Shown here in pieces: positions 1-16,521 of a stretch of DNA of 64,000 nt (position 1 is the stretch's first letter; each line of letters opens with the position of its first letter). Below the pieces are notes generated by a model. The model had not been told where the DNA came from. It did not search any database and worked only from the letters and a program-made list of their open reading frames with translations. Source of the DNA: Unio delphinus (taxonomy: Eukaryota > Mollusca > Bivalvia > Unionida > Unionidae); assembly GCA_029339505.1 (NCBI GenBank), contig JAQISU010000167.1, forward strand, positions 2,556,501-2,620,500, written 5' to 3'. The position numbers and the translations under genes are program-made.

Positions 1-848
1 GTCATTATAATACATAAAAGAGTGAATTTTACAAATGTCATTATAATACATAAAAGAGTGAATTCACATATGTCATTATAATACATGAAAGAGTGAATTC
101 ATAGATGCCATTATAATACATAAAAGAGTGAATTCACAGATGTCATTATAATACATAAAATGTGAATTTTACAAATGTCATTATAATACATAAAAGAGTG
201 AATTCACAGATGTCATTATAATACATAAAGAGTGAATTCACAGATGTCATTATTATACATAAAAGAGTGAATTCACAGATGTCATTATAATACAGAAAAG
301 ACTGAATTTACACATGTCATTATAATACATAAAAGAGTGAATTCACAGATGTCATTATAATACATAAAAAGTGAATTTTACAAATGTCATTATAATACAT
401 AAAAGAGTGAATTTTACAAATGTCATTATAATACATAAAAGAGTGAATTCACAGATGTCATTATAATACATAAAAGAGTGAATTCACAGATGTCATTATA
501 ATACATAAAAGAGTGAATTTACAGATGTCATTATAATACATAAAAGAGTGAATTCACAGATGTCATTAAAATACATAAAAGAGTGAATTCACAGATGTCA
601 TTATAATACATAAAAAGTGAATTTTACAAATGTCATTATAATACATAAAAAGTGAATTTTACAAATGTCATTATAATACATAAAAGAGTGAATTCACAGA
701 TGTCATTATAATACATAAAAGAGTGAATTCACAGATGTCATTATAATACATAAAAGAGTGAATTTACAGATGTCATTATAATACATAAAAGAGTGAATTC
801 ACAGATGTCATTATAATACATAAAATAGTGAATTCACAGATGTCATTA

Positions 849-3480
849 TAATACATAAAAAGTGAATTTTACAAATGTCATTATAATACATGAAAAGTGA
901 ATTTTACAGATGTCATTATAATACATAAAAAGTGAATTTTACAAATGTCATTATAATACATAAAGAGTGAATTCACAGATTTCATTATAATACATAAAAG
1001 AGTGAATTCACAGATGTCATTATAATACATAAAAGAGTGAATTCACAGATGTCATTATAATACATAAAAAGTGAATTTTACAAATGTCATTATAATACAT
1101 AAAAAGTGAATTTTACAAATGTCATTATAATACAGAAAAGGTGAATTCACAGATGTCATTATAATACATAAAAAGTGAATTTTACAAATGTCATTATAAT
1201 ACATGAAAAGTGAATTTTACAGATGTCATTATAATACATAAAAAGTGAATTTTACAAATGTCATTATAATACATAAAGAGTGAATTCACAGATGTCATTA
1301 TAATACATAAAAGAGTGAATTCACAGATGTCATTATAATACATAAAAGAGTGAATTCACAGATGTCATTATAATACATAAAAAGTGAATTTTACAAATGT
1401 CATTATAATACATAAAAAGTGAATTTTACAAATGTCATTATAATACATAGAAGAGTGAATTAACAGATGTCATTATAATACATAAAAGAGTGAATTCACA
1501 GATGTCATTATAATACATAAAAGAGTGAATTTACAGATGTCATTATAATACATAAAAGAGTGAATTCACAGATGTCATTATAATACATGAAAGAGTGAAT
1601 TCATAGATGTCATTATAATACATAAAAGAGTGAATTCACAGATGTCATTATAATACATAAAAGGGTGAATTCACAGATGTCATTATAATACATAAAAGAG
1701 TGAATTTACAGATGTCATTATAATACATAAAAGAGTGAATTCACAGATGTCATTATAATACATAAAAAGTGAATTTTACAAATGTCAATATAATACATAA
1801 AAAGTGAATTTTACAAATGTCATTATAATACATAAAAAGTGAATTCACAGATGTCATTATAATACATAAAAAGTGAATTTTACAAATGTCATTATAATAC
1901 ATAAAAGACTGAATTTACAGATGTCATTATAATACATAAAAGAGTGAATTCACAGATGTCATTATAATACATAAAATGTGAATTTTACAAATGTCATTAT
2001 AATACATAAAAGAGTGAATTCACAGATGTCATTATAATACATAAAAGAGTGAATTCACAGATGTCATTATAATACATAAAAGAGTGAATTTACAAATGTC
2101 ATTATAATACATAAAAGAGTGAATTCACATATGTCATTATAATACATGAAAGAGTGAATTCATAGATGCCATTATAATACATAAAAGAGTGAATTCACAG
2201 ATGTCATTATAATACATAAAATGTGAATTTTACAAATGTCATTATAATACATAAAAGAGTGAATTCACAGATGTCATTATAATACATAAAGAGTGAATTC
2301 ACAGATGTCATTATTATACATAAAAGAGTGAATTCACAGATGTCATTATAATACAGAAAAGACTGAATTTACACATGTCATTATAATACATAAAAGAGTG
2401 AATTCACAGATGTCATTATAATACATAAAAAGTGAATTTTACAAATGTCATTATAATACATGAAAAGTGAATTTTACAGATGTCATTATAATACATAAAA
2501 AGTGAATTTTACAAATGTCATTATAATACATAAAGAGTGAATTCACAGATTTCATTATAATACATAAAAGAGTGAATTCACAGATGTCATTATAATACAT
2601 AAAAGAGTGAATTCACAGATGTCATTATAATACATAAAAAGTGAATTTTACAAATGTCATTATAATACATAAAAAGTGAATTTTACAAATGTCATTTTAA
2701 TACAGAAAAGGTGAATTCACAGATGTCATTATAATACATAAAAAGTGAATTTTACAAATGTCATTATAATACATGAAAAGTGAATTTTACAGATGTCATT
2801 ATAATACATAAAAAGTGAATTTTACAAATGTCATTATAATACATAAAGAGTGAATTCACAGATGTCATTATAATACATAAAAGAGTGAATTCACAGATGT
2901 CATTATAATACATAAAAGAGTGAATTCACAGATGTCATTATAATACATAAAAAGTGAATTTTACAAATGTCATTATAATACATAAAAAGTGAATTTTACA
3001 AATGTCATTATAATACATAGAAGAGTGAATTAACAGATGTCATTATAATACATAAAAGAGTGAATTCACAGATGTCATTATAATACATAAAAGAGTGAAT
3101 TTACAGATGTCATTATAATACATAAAAGAGTGAATTCACAGATGTCATTATAATACATGAAAGAGTGAATTCATAGATGTCATTATAATACATAAAAGAG
3201 TGAATTCACAGATGTCATTATAATACATAAAAGGGTGAATTCACAGATGTCATTATAATACATAAAAGAGTGAATTTACAGATGTCATTATAATACATAA
3301 AAGAGTGAATTCACAGATGTCATTATAATACATAAAAAGTGAATTTTACAAATGTCAATATAATACATAAAAAGTGAATTTTACAAATGTCATTATAATA
3401 CATAAAAAGTGAATTCACAGATGTCATTATAATACATAAAAAGTGAATTTTACAAATGTCATTATAATACATAAAAGACT
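849..3480. repeat. Higher-order duplication in satellite, period ~1570 bp
   Basis: Marker variants recur 1570 bp apart. The TGAAAAGTGA variant is at 891 and 2461, and the AATGTCAATA variant is at 1781 and 3351, with the same order of unit types between them. This indicates a tandem copy of a block of about 45 units. The limits given are approximate. Confidence 0.75.
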
Positions 3481-6400
3481 GAATTTACAGATGTCATTAT
3501 AATACATAAAAGAGTGAATTCACAGATGTCATTATAATACATAAAATGTGAATTTTACAAATGTCATTATAATACATAAAAGAGTGAATTCACAGATGTC
3601 ATTATAATACATAAAAGAGTGAATTCACAGATGTCATTATAATACATAAAAGAGTGAATTTACAGATGTCATTATAATACATAAAAGAGTGAATTCACAG
3701 ATATCATTATAATACATGAAAGAGTGAATTCATAGATGTCATTATAATACATAAAAGAGTGAATTCACAGATGTCATTATAATACATAAAATGTGAATTT
3801 TACAAATGTCATTATAATACATAAAAGAGTGAATTCATAGATGTCATTATAATACATAAAGAGTGAATTCACAGATGTCATTATAATACATAAAAGAGTG
3901 AATTCACAGATGTCATTATAATACATAAAAGAGTGAATTTACAGATGTCATTATAATACATAAAAGAGTGAATTCACAGATGTCATTATAATACATAAAA
4001 AGTGAATTTTACAAATGTCATTATAATACATAAAAAGTGAATTTTACAAATGTCATTATAATACATAAAAGAGTGAATTCACAGATGTCATTATAATACA
4101 TAAAAGAGTGAATTCACAGAAGTCATTATAATACATAAAAGAGTGAATTTACAGATGTCATTATAATACATAAAAGAGTGAATTCACAGATGTCATTAAA
4201 ATACATAAAAGAGTGAATTCACAGATGTCATTATAATACATAAAAAGTGAATTTTACAAATGTCATTATAATACATAAAAGAGTGAATTCACAGATGTCA
4301 TTATAATACATAAAATAGTGAATTCACAGATGTCATTATAATACATAAAAAGTGAATTTTACAAATGTCATTATAATACATGAAAAGTGAATTTTACAGA
4401 TGTCATTATAATACATAAAAAGTGAATTTTACAAATGCCATTATAATACATAAAGAGTGAATTCACAGATGTCATTATAATACATAAAAGAGTGAATTCA
4501 CAGATGTCATTATAATACATAAAAGAGTGAATTCACAGATGTCATTATAATACATAAAAAGTGAATTTTACAAATGTCATTATAATACATAAAAAGTGAA
4601 TTTTACAAATGTCATTATAATACATAAAGAGTGAATTCACAGATGTCATTATAATACATAAAAAGTGAATTTTACAAATGTCATTATAATACATGAAAAG
4701 TGAATTTTACAGATGTCATTATAATACATAAAAAGTGAATTTTACAAATGTCATTATAATACATAAAGAGTGAATTCACAGATGTCATTATAATACATAA
4801 AAGAGTGAATTCACAGATGTCATTATAATACATAAAAAGTGAATTTTACAAATGTCATTATAATACATAAAAAGTGAATTTTACAAATGTCATTATAATA
4901 CATGAAAGAGTGAATTCATAGATGTCATTATAATACATAAAAGAGTGAATTCACAGATGTCATTATAATACATATAAGGGTGAATTCACAGATGTCATTA
5001 TAATACATAAAAGAGTGAATTTACAGATGTCATTATAATACATAAAAGAGTGAATTCACAGATGTCATTATAATACATAAAAAGTGAATTTTACAAATGT
5101 CAATATAATACATAAAAAGTGAATTTTACAAATGTCATTATAATACATAAAAGAGTGAATTCACAGATGTCATTATAATACATAAAAAGTGAATTTTACA
5201 AATGTCATTATAATACATAAAAGACTGAATTCACAGATGTCATTATAATACATAAAAGAGTGAATTCACAGATGTCATTATAATACATAAAAGATTGAAT
5301 TTTCAGATGTCATTATAATACATAAAAGAGTGAATTCACAGATGTCATTATAATACATGAAAGAGTGAATTCATAGATGTCATTATAATACATAAAAGAG
5401 TGAATTCACAGATGTCATTATAATAAATAAAATGTGAATTTTACAAATGTCATTATAATACATAAAAGAGTGAATTCATAGATGTCATTATAATACATAA
5501 AGAGTGAATTCACAGATGTCATTATAATACATAAAAGAGTGAATTCACAGATGTCATTATAATACATAAAATAGTGAATATACAGATGTCATTATAATAC
5601 ATAAAAGAGTGAATTCACAGATGTCATTATAATAGATAAAAAGTGAATTTTACAAATGTCATTATAATACAGAAAAGGTGAATTTTACAAATGTCATTAT
5701 AATACATAAAAGAGTGAATTCACAGATGTCATTATAATACATAAAAGAGTGAATTCACAGAAGTCATTATAATACATAAAAGAGTGAATTTACAGATGTC
5801 ATTATAATACATAAAAGAGTGAATTCACAGATGTCATTATAATACATGAAAGAGTGAATTCATAGATGTCATTATAATACATAAAAGAGTGAATTCACAG
5901 ATGTCATTATAATACATAAAAGGGTGAATTCACATTTGTCATTATAATACATAAAAGAGTGAATTTACAGATGTCATTATAATACATAAAAGAGTGAATT
6001 CACAGATGTCATTATAATACATAAAAAGTAAATTTTACAAATGTCAATATATACATAAAAAGTGAATTTTACAAATGTCATTATAATACATAAAAGAGTG
6101 AATTCACAGATGTCATTATAATACATAAAAAGTGAATTTTACAAATGTCATTATAATACATAAAAGAGTGAATTCACAGATGTCATTATAATACATAAAA
6201 AGTGAATTTTACAAATGTCATTATAATACATAAAAGACTGAATTCACAGATGTCATTATAATACATAAAAGAGTGAATTCACAGATGTCATTATAATACA
6301 TAAAAGAGTGAATTTTCAGATGTCATTATAATACATAAAAGAGTGAATTCACAGATGTCATTATAATACATGAAAGAGTGAATTCATAGATGTCATTATA

Positions 6401-8819
6401 ATACATAAAAGAGTGAATTCACAGATGTCATTATAATAAATAAAATGTGAATTTTACAAATGTCATTATAATACATAAAAGAGTGAATTCATAGATGTCA
6501 TTATAATACATAAAGAGTGAATTCACAGATGTCATTATAATACATAAAAGAGTGAATTCACAGATGTCATTATAATACATAAAATAGTGAATATACAGAT
6601 GTCATTATAATACATAAAAGAGTGAATTCACAGATGTCATTATAATAGATAAAAAGTGAATTTTACAAATGTCATTATAATACAGAAAAGGTGAATTTTA
6701 CAAATGTCATTATAATACATAAAAGAGTGAATTCACAGATGTCATTATAATACATAAAAGAGTGAATTCACAGAAGTCATTATAATACATAAAAGAGTGA
6801 ATTTACAGATGTCATTATAATACATAAAAGAGTGAATTCACAGATGTCATTATAATACATAAAAAAGTGAATTCATAGATGTCATTATAATACATAAAAG
6901 AGTGAATTCACAGATGTCATTATAATACATAAAAGGGTGAATTCACATTTGTCATTATAATACATAAAAGAGTGAATTTACAGATGTCATTATAATACAT
7001 AAAAGAGTGAATTCACAGATGTCATTATAATACATAAAAAGTGAATTTTACAAATGTCAATATATACATAAAAAGTGAATTTTACAAATGTCATTATAAT
7101 ACATAAAAGAGTGAATTCACAGATGTCATTATAATACATAAAAAGTGAATTTTACAAATGTCATTATAATACATAAAAGACTGAATTTACAGATGTCATT
7201 ATAATACATAAAAGAGTGAATTCACAGATGTCATTATAATACATAAAATGTGAATTTTACAAATGTCATTATAATACATAAAAGAGTGAATTCACAGATG
7301 TCATTATAATACATAAAAGAGTGAATTCACAGATGTCATTATAATACATAAAAGAGTGAATTTACAGATGTCATTATAATACATAAAAGAGTGAATTCAC
7401 AGATATCATTATAATACATGAAAGAGTGAATTCATAGATGTCATTATAATACATAAAAGAGTGAATTCACAGATGTCATTATAATACATAAAATGTGAAT
7501 TTTACAAATGTCATTATAATACATAAAAGAGTGAATTCACAGATGTCATTATAATACATAAAAGAGTGAATTTACAGATGTCATTATAATACATAAAAGA
7601 GTGAATTCACAGATGTCATTATAATACATAAAAAGTGAATTTTACAAATGTCAATATAATACATAAAAAGTGAATTTTACAAATGTCATTATAATACATA
7701 AAAGAGTGAATTCACAGATGTCATTATAATACATAAAAAGTGAATTTTACAAATGTCATTATAATACATAAAAGACTGAATTCACAGATGTCATTATAAT
7801 ACATAAAAGAGTGAATTCACAGATGTCATTATAATACATAAAAGAGTGAATTTTCAGATGTCATTATAATACATAAAAGAGTGAATTCACAGATGTCATT
7901 ATAATACATGAAAGAGTGAATTCATAGATGTCATTATAATACATAAAAGAGTGAATTCACAGATGTCATTATAATAAATAAAATGTGAATTTTACAAATG
8001 TCATTATAATACATAAAAGAGTGAATTCATAGATGTCATTATAATACATAAAGAGTGAATTCACAGATGTCATTATAATACATAAAAGAGTGAATTCACT
8101 GATGTCATTATAATACATAAAAGAGTGAATATACAGATGTCATTATAATACATAAAAGAGTGAATTCACAGATGTCATTATAATACATAAAAAGTGAATT
8201 TTACAAATGTCATTATAATACAGAAAAGGTGAATTTTACAAATGTCATTATAATACATAAAAGTGTGAATTCACAGATGTCATTATAATACATAAAAGAG
8301 TGAATTAACAGAAGTCATTATAATACATAAAAGAGTGAATTTACAGATGTCATTATAATACATAAAAGAGTGAATTCACAGATGTCATTATAATACATGA
8401 AAGAGTGAATTCATAGATGTCATTATAATACATAAAAGAGTGAATTCACAGATGTCATTATAATACATAAAAGGGTGAATTCACAGATGTCATTATAATA
8501 CATAAAAGAGTGAATTTACAGATGTCATTATAATACATAAAAGAGTGAATTCACACATGTCATTATAATACATAAAAAGTGAATTTTACAAATGTCAATA
8601 TAGTACATAAAAAGTGAATTTTACAAATGTCATTATAATACATAAAAGAGTGAATTCACAGATGTCATTATAATACATAAAAAGTGAATTTTACAAATGT
8701 CATTATAATACATAAAAGACTGAATTTACAGATGTCATTATAATACATAAAAGAGTGAATTCACAGATGTCATTATAATACATAAAATGTGAATTTTACA
8801 AATGTCATTATAATACATA

Positions 8820-11800
8820 AAAGAGTGAATTCACAGATGTCATTATAATACATAAAAGAGTGAATTCACAGATGTCATTATAATACATAAAAAGTGAATT
8901 TTACAAATGCCATTATAATACATAAAGAGTGAATTCACAGATGTCATTATAATACATAAAAGAGTGAATTCACAGATGTCATTATAATACATAAAAGAGT
9001 GAATTCACAGATGTCATTATAATACATAAAAAGTGAATCTTACAAATGTCATTATAATACATAAAAAGTGAATTTTACAAATGTCATTATAATACATAAA
9101 GAGTGAATTCACAGATGTCATTATAATACATAAAAAGTGAATTTTACAAATGTCATTATAATACATGAAAAGTGAATTTTACAGATGTCATTATAATACA
9201 TAAAAAGTGAATTTTACAAATGTCATTATAATACATAAAGAGTGAATTCACAGATGTCATTATAATACATAAAAGAGTGAATTCACAGATGTCATTATAA
9301 TACATAAAAGAGTGAATTCACAGATGTCATTATAATACATAAAAAGTGAATTTTACAAATGTCATTATAATACATAAAAAGTGAATTTTACAAATGTCAT
9401 TATAATACATGAAAGAGTGAATTCATAGATGTCATTATAATACATAAAAGAGTGAATTCACAGATGTCATTATAATACATATAAGGGTGAATTCACAGAT
9501 GTCATTATAATACATAAAAGAGTGAATTTACAGATGTCATTATAATACATAAAAGAGTGAATTCACAGATGTCATTATAATACATAAAAAGTGAATTTTA
9601 CAAATGTCAATATAATACATAAAAAGTGAATTTTACAAATGTCATTATAATACATAAAAGAGTGAATTCACAGATGTCATTATAATACATAAAAAGTGAA
9701 TTTTACAAATGTCATTATAATACATAAAAGACTGAATTCACAGATGTCATTATAATACATAAAAGAGTGAATTCACAGATGTCATTATAATACATAAAAG
9801 AGTGAATTTTCAGATGTCATTATAATACATAAAAGAGTGAATTCACAGATGTCATTATAATACATGAAAGAGTGAATTCATAGATGTCATTATAATACAT
9901 AAAAGAGTGAATTCACAGATGTCATTATTATAAATAAAATGTGAATTTTACAAATGTCATTATAATACATAAAAGAGTGAATTCATAGATGTCATTATAA
10001 TACATAAAGAGTGAATTCACAGATGTCATTATAATACATAAAAGAGTGAATTCACAGATGTCATTATAATACATAAAAGAGTGAATATACAGATGTCATT
10101 ATAATACATAAAAGAGTGAATTCACAGATGTCATTATAATACATAAAAAGTGAATTTTACAAATGTCATTATAATACAGAAAAGGTGAATTTTACAAATG
10201 TCATTATAATACATAAAAGAGTGAATTCACATATGTCATTATAATACATAAAAGAGTGAATTCACAGAAGTCATTATAATACATAAAAGAGTGAATTTAC
10301 AGATGTCATTATAATACATAAAAGAGTGAATTCACAGATGTCATTATAATACATAAAATAGTGAATTCACAGATGTCCTTATAATACATAAAAAGTGAAT
10401 TTTACAAATGTCATTATAATACATAAAAGAGTGAATTCACAGATGTCATTATAATACATAAAAGAGTGAATTCACAGATGCCATTATAATACATAAAAGA
10501 GTGAATTTACAGATGTCATTATAATACATAAAAGAGGGAATTCACAGATGTCATTATAATACATGAAAGAGTGAATTCATAGATGTCATTATAATACATA
10601 AAAGAGTGAATTCACAGATGTCATTATAATACATAAAAGGGTGAATTCACAGATGTCATTATAATACATAAAAGAGTTAATTTACAGATGTCATTATAAT
10701 ACATAAAAGAGTGAATTCACAGATGTCATTATAATACATAAAATGTGAATTTTACAAATGTCATTATAATACATAAAAGAGTGAATTCACAGATGTCATT
10801 ATAATACATAAAGAGTGAATTCACAGATGTCATTATAATACATAAAAGAGTGAATTCACAGATGTCATTATAATACAGAAAAGAGTGAATTCACAGATGT
10901 CATTATAATGCATAAAAAGTGAATTTTACAAATGTCATTATAATACATAAAAGAGTGAATTTTACAAATGTCATTATAATACATAAAAGAGTGAATTTTA
11001 CAAATGTCATTATAATACATAAAAACTGAATTTTACAGATGTCATTATAATACATAAAATGTGAATTTTACAAATGTCATTATAATACATAAAAGAGTGA
11101 ATTCACAGATGTCATTATAATACATGAAAGAGTGAATTTGACAGATGTCGTTATAATACATAAAAACTGAATTTTACAGATGTCATTATAATACATAAAA
11201 TGTGAATTTTACAAATGTCATTATAATACATAAAGAGTGAATTCATAGATGTCATTATAATACATAAAAGAGTGAATTCGCAGATGTCATTATAATACAG
11301 AAAAGAGTGAATTTGACAGATGTCATTATAATACATAAAAGAGTGAATTTTACAAATGTCATTATCATACATAAAGAGTGAATTCATAGATGTCATTATA
11401 ATACATAAAAGAGTGAATTCACAGATGTCATTATAATACAGAAAAGAGTGAATTCACAGATGTCATTATAATACATAAAAAGTAAATTTTACAAATGTCA
11501 TTATAATACATAAAAAGTGAATTTTACAAATGTCATTATAATACATAAAAGACTGAATTTACAGATGTCATTATAATACATAAAAGAGTGAATTCAAAGA
11601 TGTCTTTATAATACATAAAAAGTGAATTTTACAAATGTCATTATAATACATAAAAGAGTGAATTCACAGATGTCATTATAATACATAAAAGAGTGAATTC
11701 ACAGATGTCATTATAATATGTATATAATACATAAAAGAGTGAATTCACAGATGTCATTATAATACATAAAAGAGTAAATTCACAGATGTCATTATAATAC

Positions 11801-14800
11801 ATAAAAAGTGAATTTTTCAAATGTCATTATAATACATAAAAAGTGAATTTTACAGATGTCATTATAATACATAAAGAGTTAATTCACAGATGTCATTAGA
11901 ATACATAAAAGAGTGAATTTTACAAATGCCATTATAATACATAAAAAGTGAATTAGACAGATGTCAGTATAATACATAAAAAGTGAATTTTACAAATGTC
12001 ATTATAATACATAAAGAGTGAATTTTACAAATGTCATTATAATACATAAAGAGTGAATTCACAGATGTCATTATAATACATAAAAGAGTGAATTCACAGA
12101 TGTCATTATAATACATAAAAGAGTGAATTCACAGATGTCATTTTAATACATAAAAGAGTGAATTCACAGATGTCATTATAATACAGAAAAGAGTGAATTC
12201 ACAGATGTCATTATAATACATAAAAAGTGAATTTTACAAATGTCATTATAATACATAAAAAGTGAATTTTACAAATGTCATTATAATACAGAAAAGACTG
12301 AATTTACAGATGTCATTATAATACATAAAAGAATGAATTCACAGATGTCATTATAATACATAAAATGTGAATTTTACAAATATCATTATAATACATAAAA
12401 GAGTAAATTCACAGATGTCATTATAATACATAAAAGAGTGAATTCATAGATGTCATTATAATACATAAAAAGTGAATTTTACAAATGTCATTATAATACA
12501 TGAAAAGTGAATTTTACAGATGTCATTATAATACATAAAATGTGAATTTTACAAATGCCATTATAATACATAAAGAGTGAATTCACAGATGTCATTATAA
12601 TACATAAAAGAGTGAATTCACAGATGTCATTATAATACATAAAAGAGTGAATTCACAGATGTCATTATAATACATAAAAAGTGAATTTTACAAATGTCAT
12701 TATAATACATAAAAAGTGAATTTTACAAATGTCATTATAATACATAAAGAGTGAATTCACAGATGTCATTATAATACATAAAAAGTGAATTTTACAAATG
12801 TCATTATAATACATGAAAAGTGAATTTTACAGATGTCATTATAATACATAAAAAGTGAATTTTACAAATGTCATTATAATACATAAAGAGTGAATTCACA
12901 GATGTCATTATAATACATAAAAGAGTGAATTCACAGATGTCATTATAATACATAAAAGAGTGAATTCACAGATGTCATTATAATACATAAAAAGTGAATT
13001 TTACAAATGTCATTATAATACATAAAAAGTGAATTTTACAAATGTCATTATAATACATGAAAGAGTGAATTCATAGATGTCATTATAATACATAAAAGAG
13101 TGAATTCACAGATGTCATTATAATACATATAAGGGTGAATTCACAGATGTCATTATAATACATAAAAGAGTGAATTTACAGATGTCATTATAATACATAA
13201 AAGAGTGAATTCACAGATGTCATTATAATACATAAAAAGTGAATTTTACAAATGTCAATATAATACATAAAAAGTGAATTTTACAAATGTCATTATAATA
13301 CATAAAAGAGTGAATTCACAGATGTCATTATAATACATAAAAAGTGAATTTTACAAATGTCATTATAATACATAAAAGACTAAATTCACAGATGTCATTA
13401 TAATACATAAAAGAGTGAATTCACAGATGTCATTATAATACATAAAAGAGTGAATTTTCAGATGTCATTATAATACATAAAAGAGTGAATTCACAGATGT
13501 CATTATAATACATGAAAGAGTGAATTCATAGATGTCATTATAATACATAAAAGAGTGAATTCACAGATGTCATTATAATAAATAAAATGTGAATTTTACA
13601 AATGTCATTATAATACATAAAAGAGTGAATTCATAGATGTCATTATAATACATAAAGAGTGAATTCACAGATGTCATTATAATACATAAAAGAGTGAATT
13701 CACAGATGTCATTATAATACATAAAAGAGTGAATATACAGATGTCATTATAATACATAAAAGAGTGAATTCACAGATGTCATTATAATACATAAAAAGTG
13801 AATTTTACAAATGTCATTATAATACAGAAAAGGTGAATTTTACAAATGTCATTATAATACATAAAAGAGTGAATTCACAGATGTCATTATAATACATAAA
13901 AGAGTGAATTCACAGAAGTCATTATAATACATAAAAGAGTGAATTTACAGATGTCATTATAATACATAAAAGAGTGAATTCACAGATGTCATTATAATAC
14001 ATAAAATAGTGAATTCACAGATGTCATTATAATACATAAAAAGTGAATTTTACAAATGTCATTATAATACATAAAAGAGTGAATTCACAGATGTCATTAT
14101 AATACATAAAAGAGTGAATTCACAGATGCCATTATAATACATAAAAGAGTGAATTTACAGATGTCATTATAATACATAAAAGAGGGAATTCACAGATGTC
14201 ATTATAATACATGAAAGAGTGAATTCATAGATGTCATTATAATACATAAAAGAGTGAATTCACAGATGTCATTATAATACATAAAAGGGTGAATTCACAG
14301 ATGTCATTATAATACATAAAAGAGTGAATTTACAGATGTCATTATAATACATAAAAGAGTGAATTCACAGATGTCATTATAATACATAAAATGTGAATTT
14401 TACAAATGTCATTATAATACATAAAAGAGTGAATTCACAGATGTCATTATAATACATAAAGAGTTCATTCACAGATGTCATTATAATACATAAAAGAGTG
14501 AATTCACAGATGTCATTATAATACAGAAAAGAGTGAATTCACAGATGTCATTATAATACATAAAAAGTGAATTTTACAAATGTCATTATAATACATAAAA
14601 GAGTGAATTTTACAAATGTCATTATAATACATAAAAGAGTGAATTTTACAAATGTCATTATAATACATAAAAACTGAATTTTACAGATGTCATTATAATA
14701 CATAAAATGTGAATTTTACAAATGTCATTATAATACATAAAAGAGTGAATTCACAGATGTCATTATAATACATGAAAGAGTGAATTTGACAGATGTCGTT

Positions 14801-16118
14801 ATAATACATAAAAACTGAATTTTACAGATGTCATTATAATACATAAAATGTGAATTTTACAAATGTCATTATAATACATAAAGAGTGAATTCATAGATGT
14901 CATTATAATACATAAAAGAGTGAATTCGCAGATGTCATTATAATACAGAAAAGAGTGAATTTGACAGATGTCATTATAATACATAAAAGAGTGAATTTTA
15001 CAAATGTCATTATAATACATAAAGAGTGAATTCATAGATGTCATTATAATACATAAAAGAGTGAATTCACAGATGTCATTATAATACAGAAAAGAGTGAA
15101 TTCACAGATGTCATTATAATACATAAAAAGTAAATTTTACAAATGTCATTATAATACATAAAAAGTGAATTTTACAAATGTCATTATAATACATAAAAGA
15201 CTGAATTTACAGATGTCATTATAATACATAAAAGAGTGAATTCAAAGATGTCTTTATAATACATAAAAAGTGAATTTTACAAATGTCATTATAATACATA
15301 AAAGAGTGAATTCACAGATGTCATTATAATACATAAAAGAGTGAATTCACAGATGTCATTATAATATGTATATAATACATAAAAGAGTGAATTCACAGAT
15401 GTCATTATAATACATAAAAGAGTAAATTCACAGATGTCATTATAATACATAAAAAGTGAATTTTTCAAATGTCATTATAATACATAAAAAGTGAATTTTA
15501 CAGATGTCATTATAATACATAAAGAGTTAATTCACAGATGTCATTAGAATACATAAAAGAGTGAATTTTACAAATGCCATTATAATACATAAAAAGTGAA
15601 TTAGACAGATGTCAGTATAATACATAAAAAGTGAATTTTACAAATGTCATTATAATACATAAAGAGTGAATTTTACAAATGTCATTATAATACATAAAGA
15701 GTGAATTCACAGATGTCATTATAATACATAAAAGAGTGAATTCACAGATGTCATTATAATACATAAAAGAGTGAATTCACAGATGTCATTTTAATACATA
15801 AAAGAGTGAATTCACAGATGTCATTATAATACAGAAAAGAGTGAATTCACAGATGTCATTATAATACATAAAAAGTGAATTTTACAAATGTCATTATAAT
15901 ACATAAAAAGTGAATTTTACAAATGTCATTATAATACAGAAAAGACTGAATTTACAGATGTCATTATAATACATAAAAGAATGAATTCACAGATGTCATT
16001 ATAATACATAAAATGTGAATTTTACAAATGTCATTATAATACATAAAAGAGTAAATTCACAGATGTCATTATAATACATAAAAGAGTGAATTCATAGATG
16101 TCATTATAATACATAAAA
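8820..16118. repeat. Tandem ~3.65 kb satellite super-repeat (two copies)
   Basis: Rare variants recur exactly 3648 bp apart: AAATAGTGAATTC at 10355/14003, the AGAGGG variant at 10533/14181, the ATATGTATATAAT insertion near 11717/15365 and GAATGAATTC at 12331/15979. Copies therefore run about 8820-12467 and 12468-16118. They diverge near 12470/16118. Only scattered mismatches separate the copies, so the duplication looks recent. Confidence 0.8.
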
Positions 16119-16515
16119 GAGTGAATTCACAGATGTCATTATAGTACATAAAATGTGAATTTTACAAATGTCATTATAATACATAAAAGAGTGAATTCAC
16201 AGATGTCATTATAATACATAAAGAGTGAATTCACAGATGTCATTATTATACATAAAAGAGTGAATTCACAGATGTCATTATAATACATAAAAGACTGAAT
16301 TTAGAGATGTCATTATAATACATAAAATAGTGAATTCACAGATGTCATTATAATACATAAAATGTGAATTTTACAATTGTCATTATAATACATAAAAGAG
16401 TGAATTCACAGATGTCATTATAATACATAAAAGAGTGAATTCACAGGTGTCATTATAATACATAAAAGAGTGAATTCACAGATGTCATTATAATACATAA
16501 AAGACTGAATTTACA

Positions 16516-16521
16516 GATATC
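16516..16521. other. Left target-site duplication of element 1 (GATATC)
   Basis: Six bases of satellite directly before the TIR read GATATC. The six after the right TIR (40338-40343) read GATGTC, the normal satellite sequence. One mismatch separates them. Removing the element and one copy rebuilds an ordinary satellite unit. A 6 bp duplication is the known Polinton value. Confidence 0.85.

Larger units (their letters stand above)
1..16521. repeat. Satellite array, ~35 bp unit (left arm)
   Basis: A head-to-tail array of a ~35 bp AT-rich unit fills the first 16.5 kb. Two main unit types alternate irregularly: one with CACAGATGTCATTATAATAC and GAGTGAATTC, and one with ACAAATGTCATT and AAAAGTGAATTTT. 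Most units of the first type carry an EcoRI site (GAATTC). Point variants such as TGCCATT, AGTCATT or GTCAATATAAT recur at fixed spacings, which shows that blocks of many units were copied together. At a 35 bp average the arm holds roughly 470 units. Short open frames in it are by-products of the repeat. The array resumes at 40344 in the same orientation after element 1. Confidence 0.97.

Noticed and set aside
11151..15044. 81-codon minus-strand frames at 11151-11396 and 14799-15044
   Set aside because: They are translations of satellite units, nearly identical because of the 3648 bp duplication, with no promoter or homology.
1..16515. CRISPR-like array (short regular repeats)
   Set aside because: There are no unique spacers; the units are contiguous variants of one satellite in a eukaryotic context.
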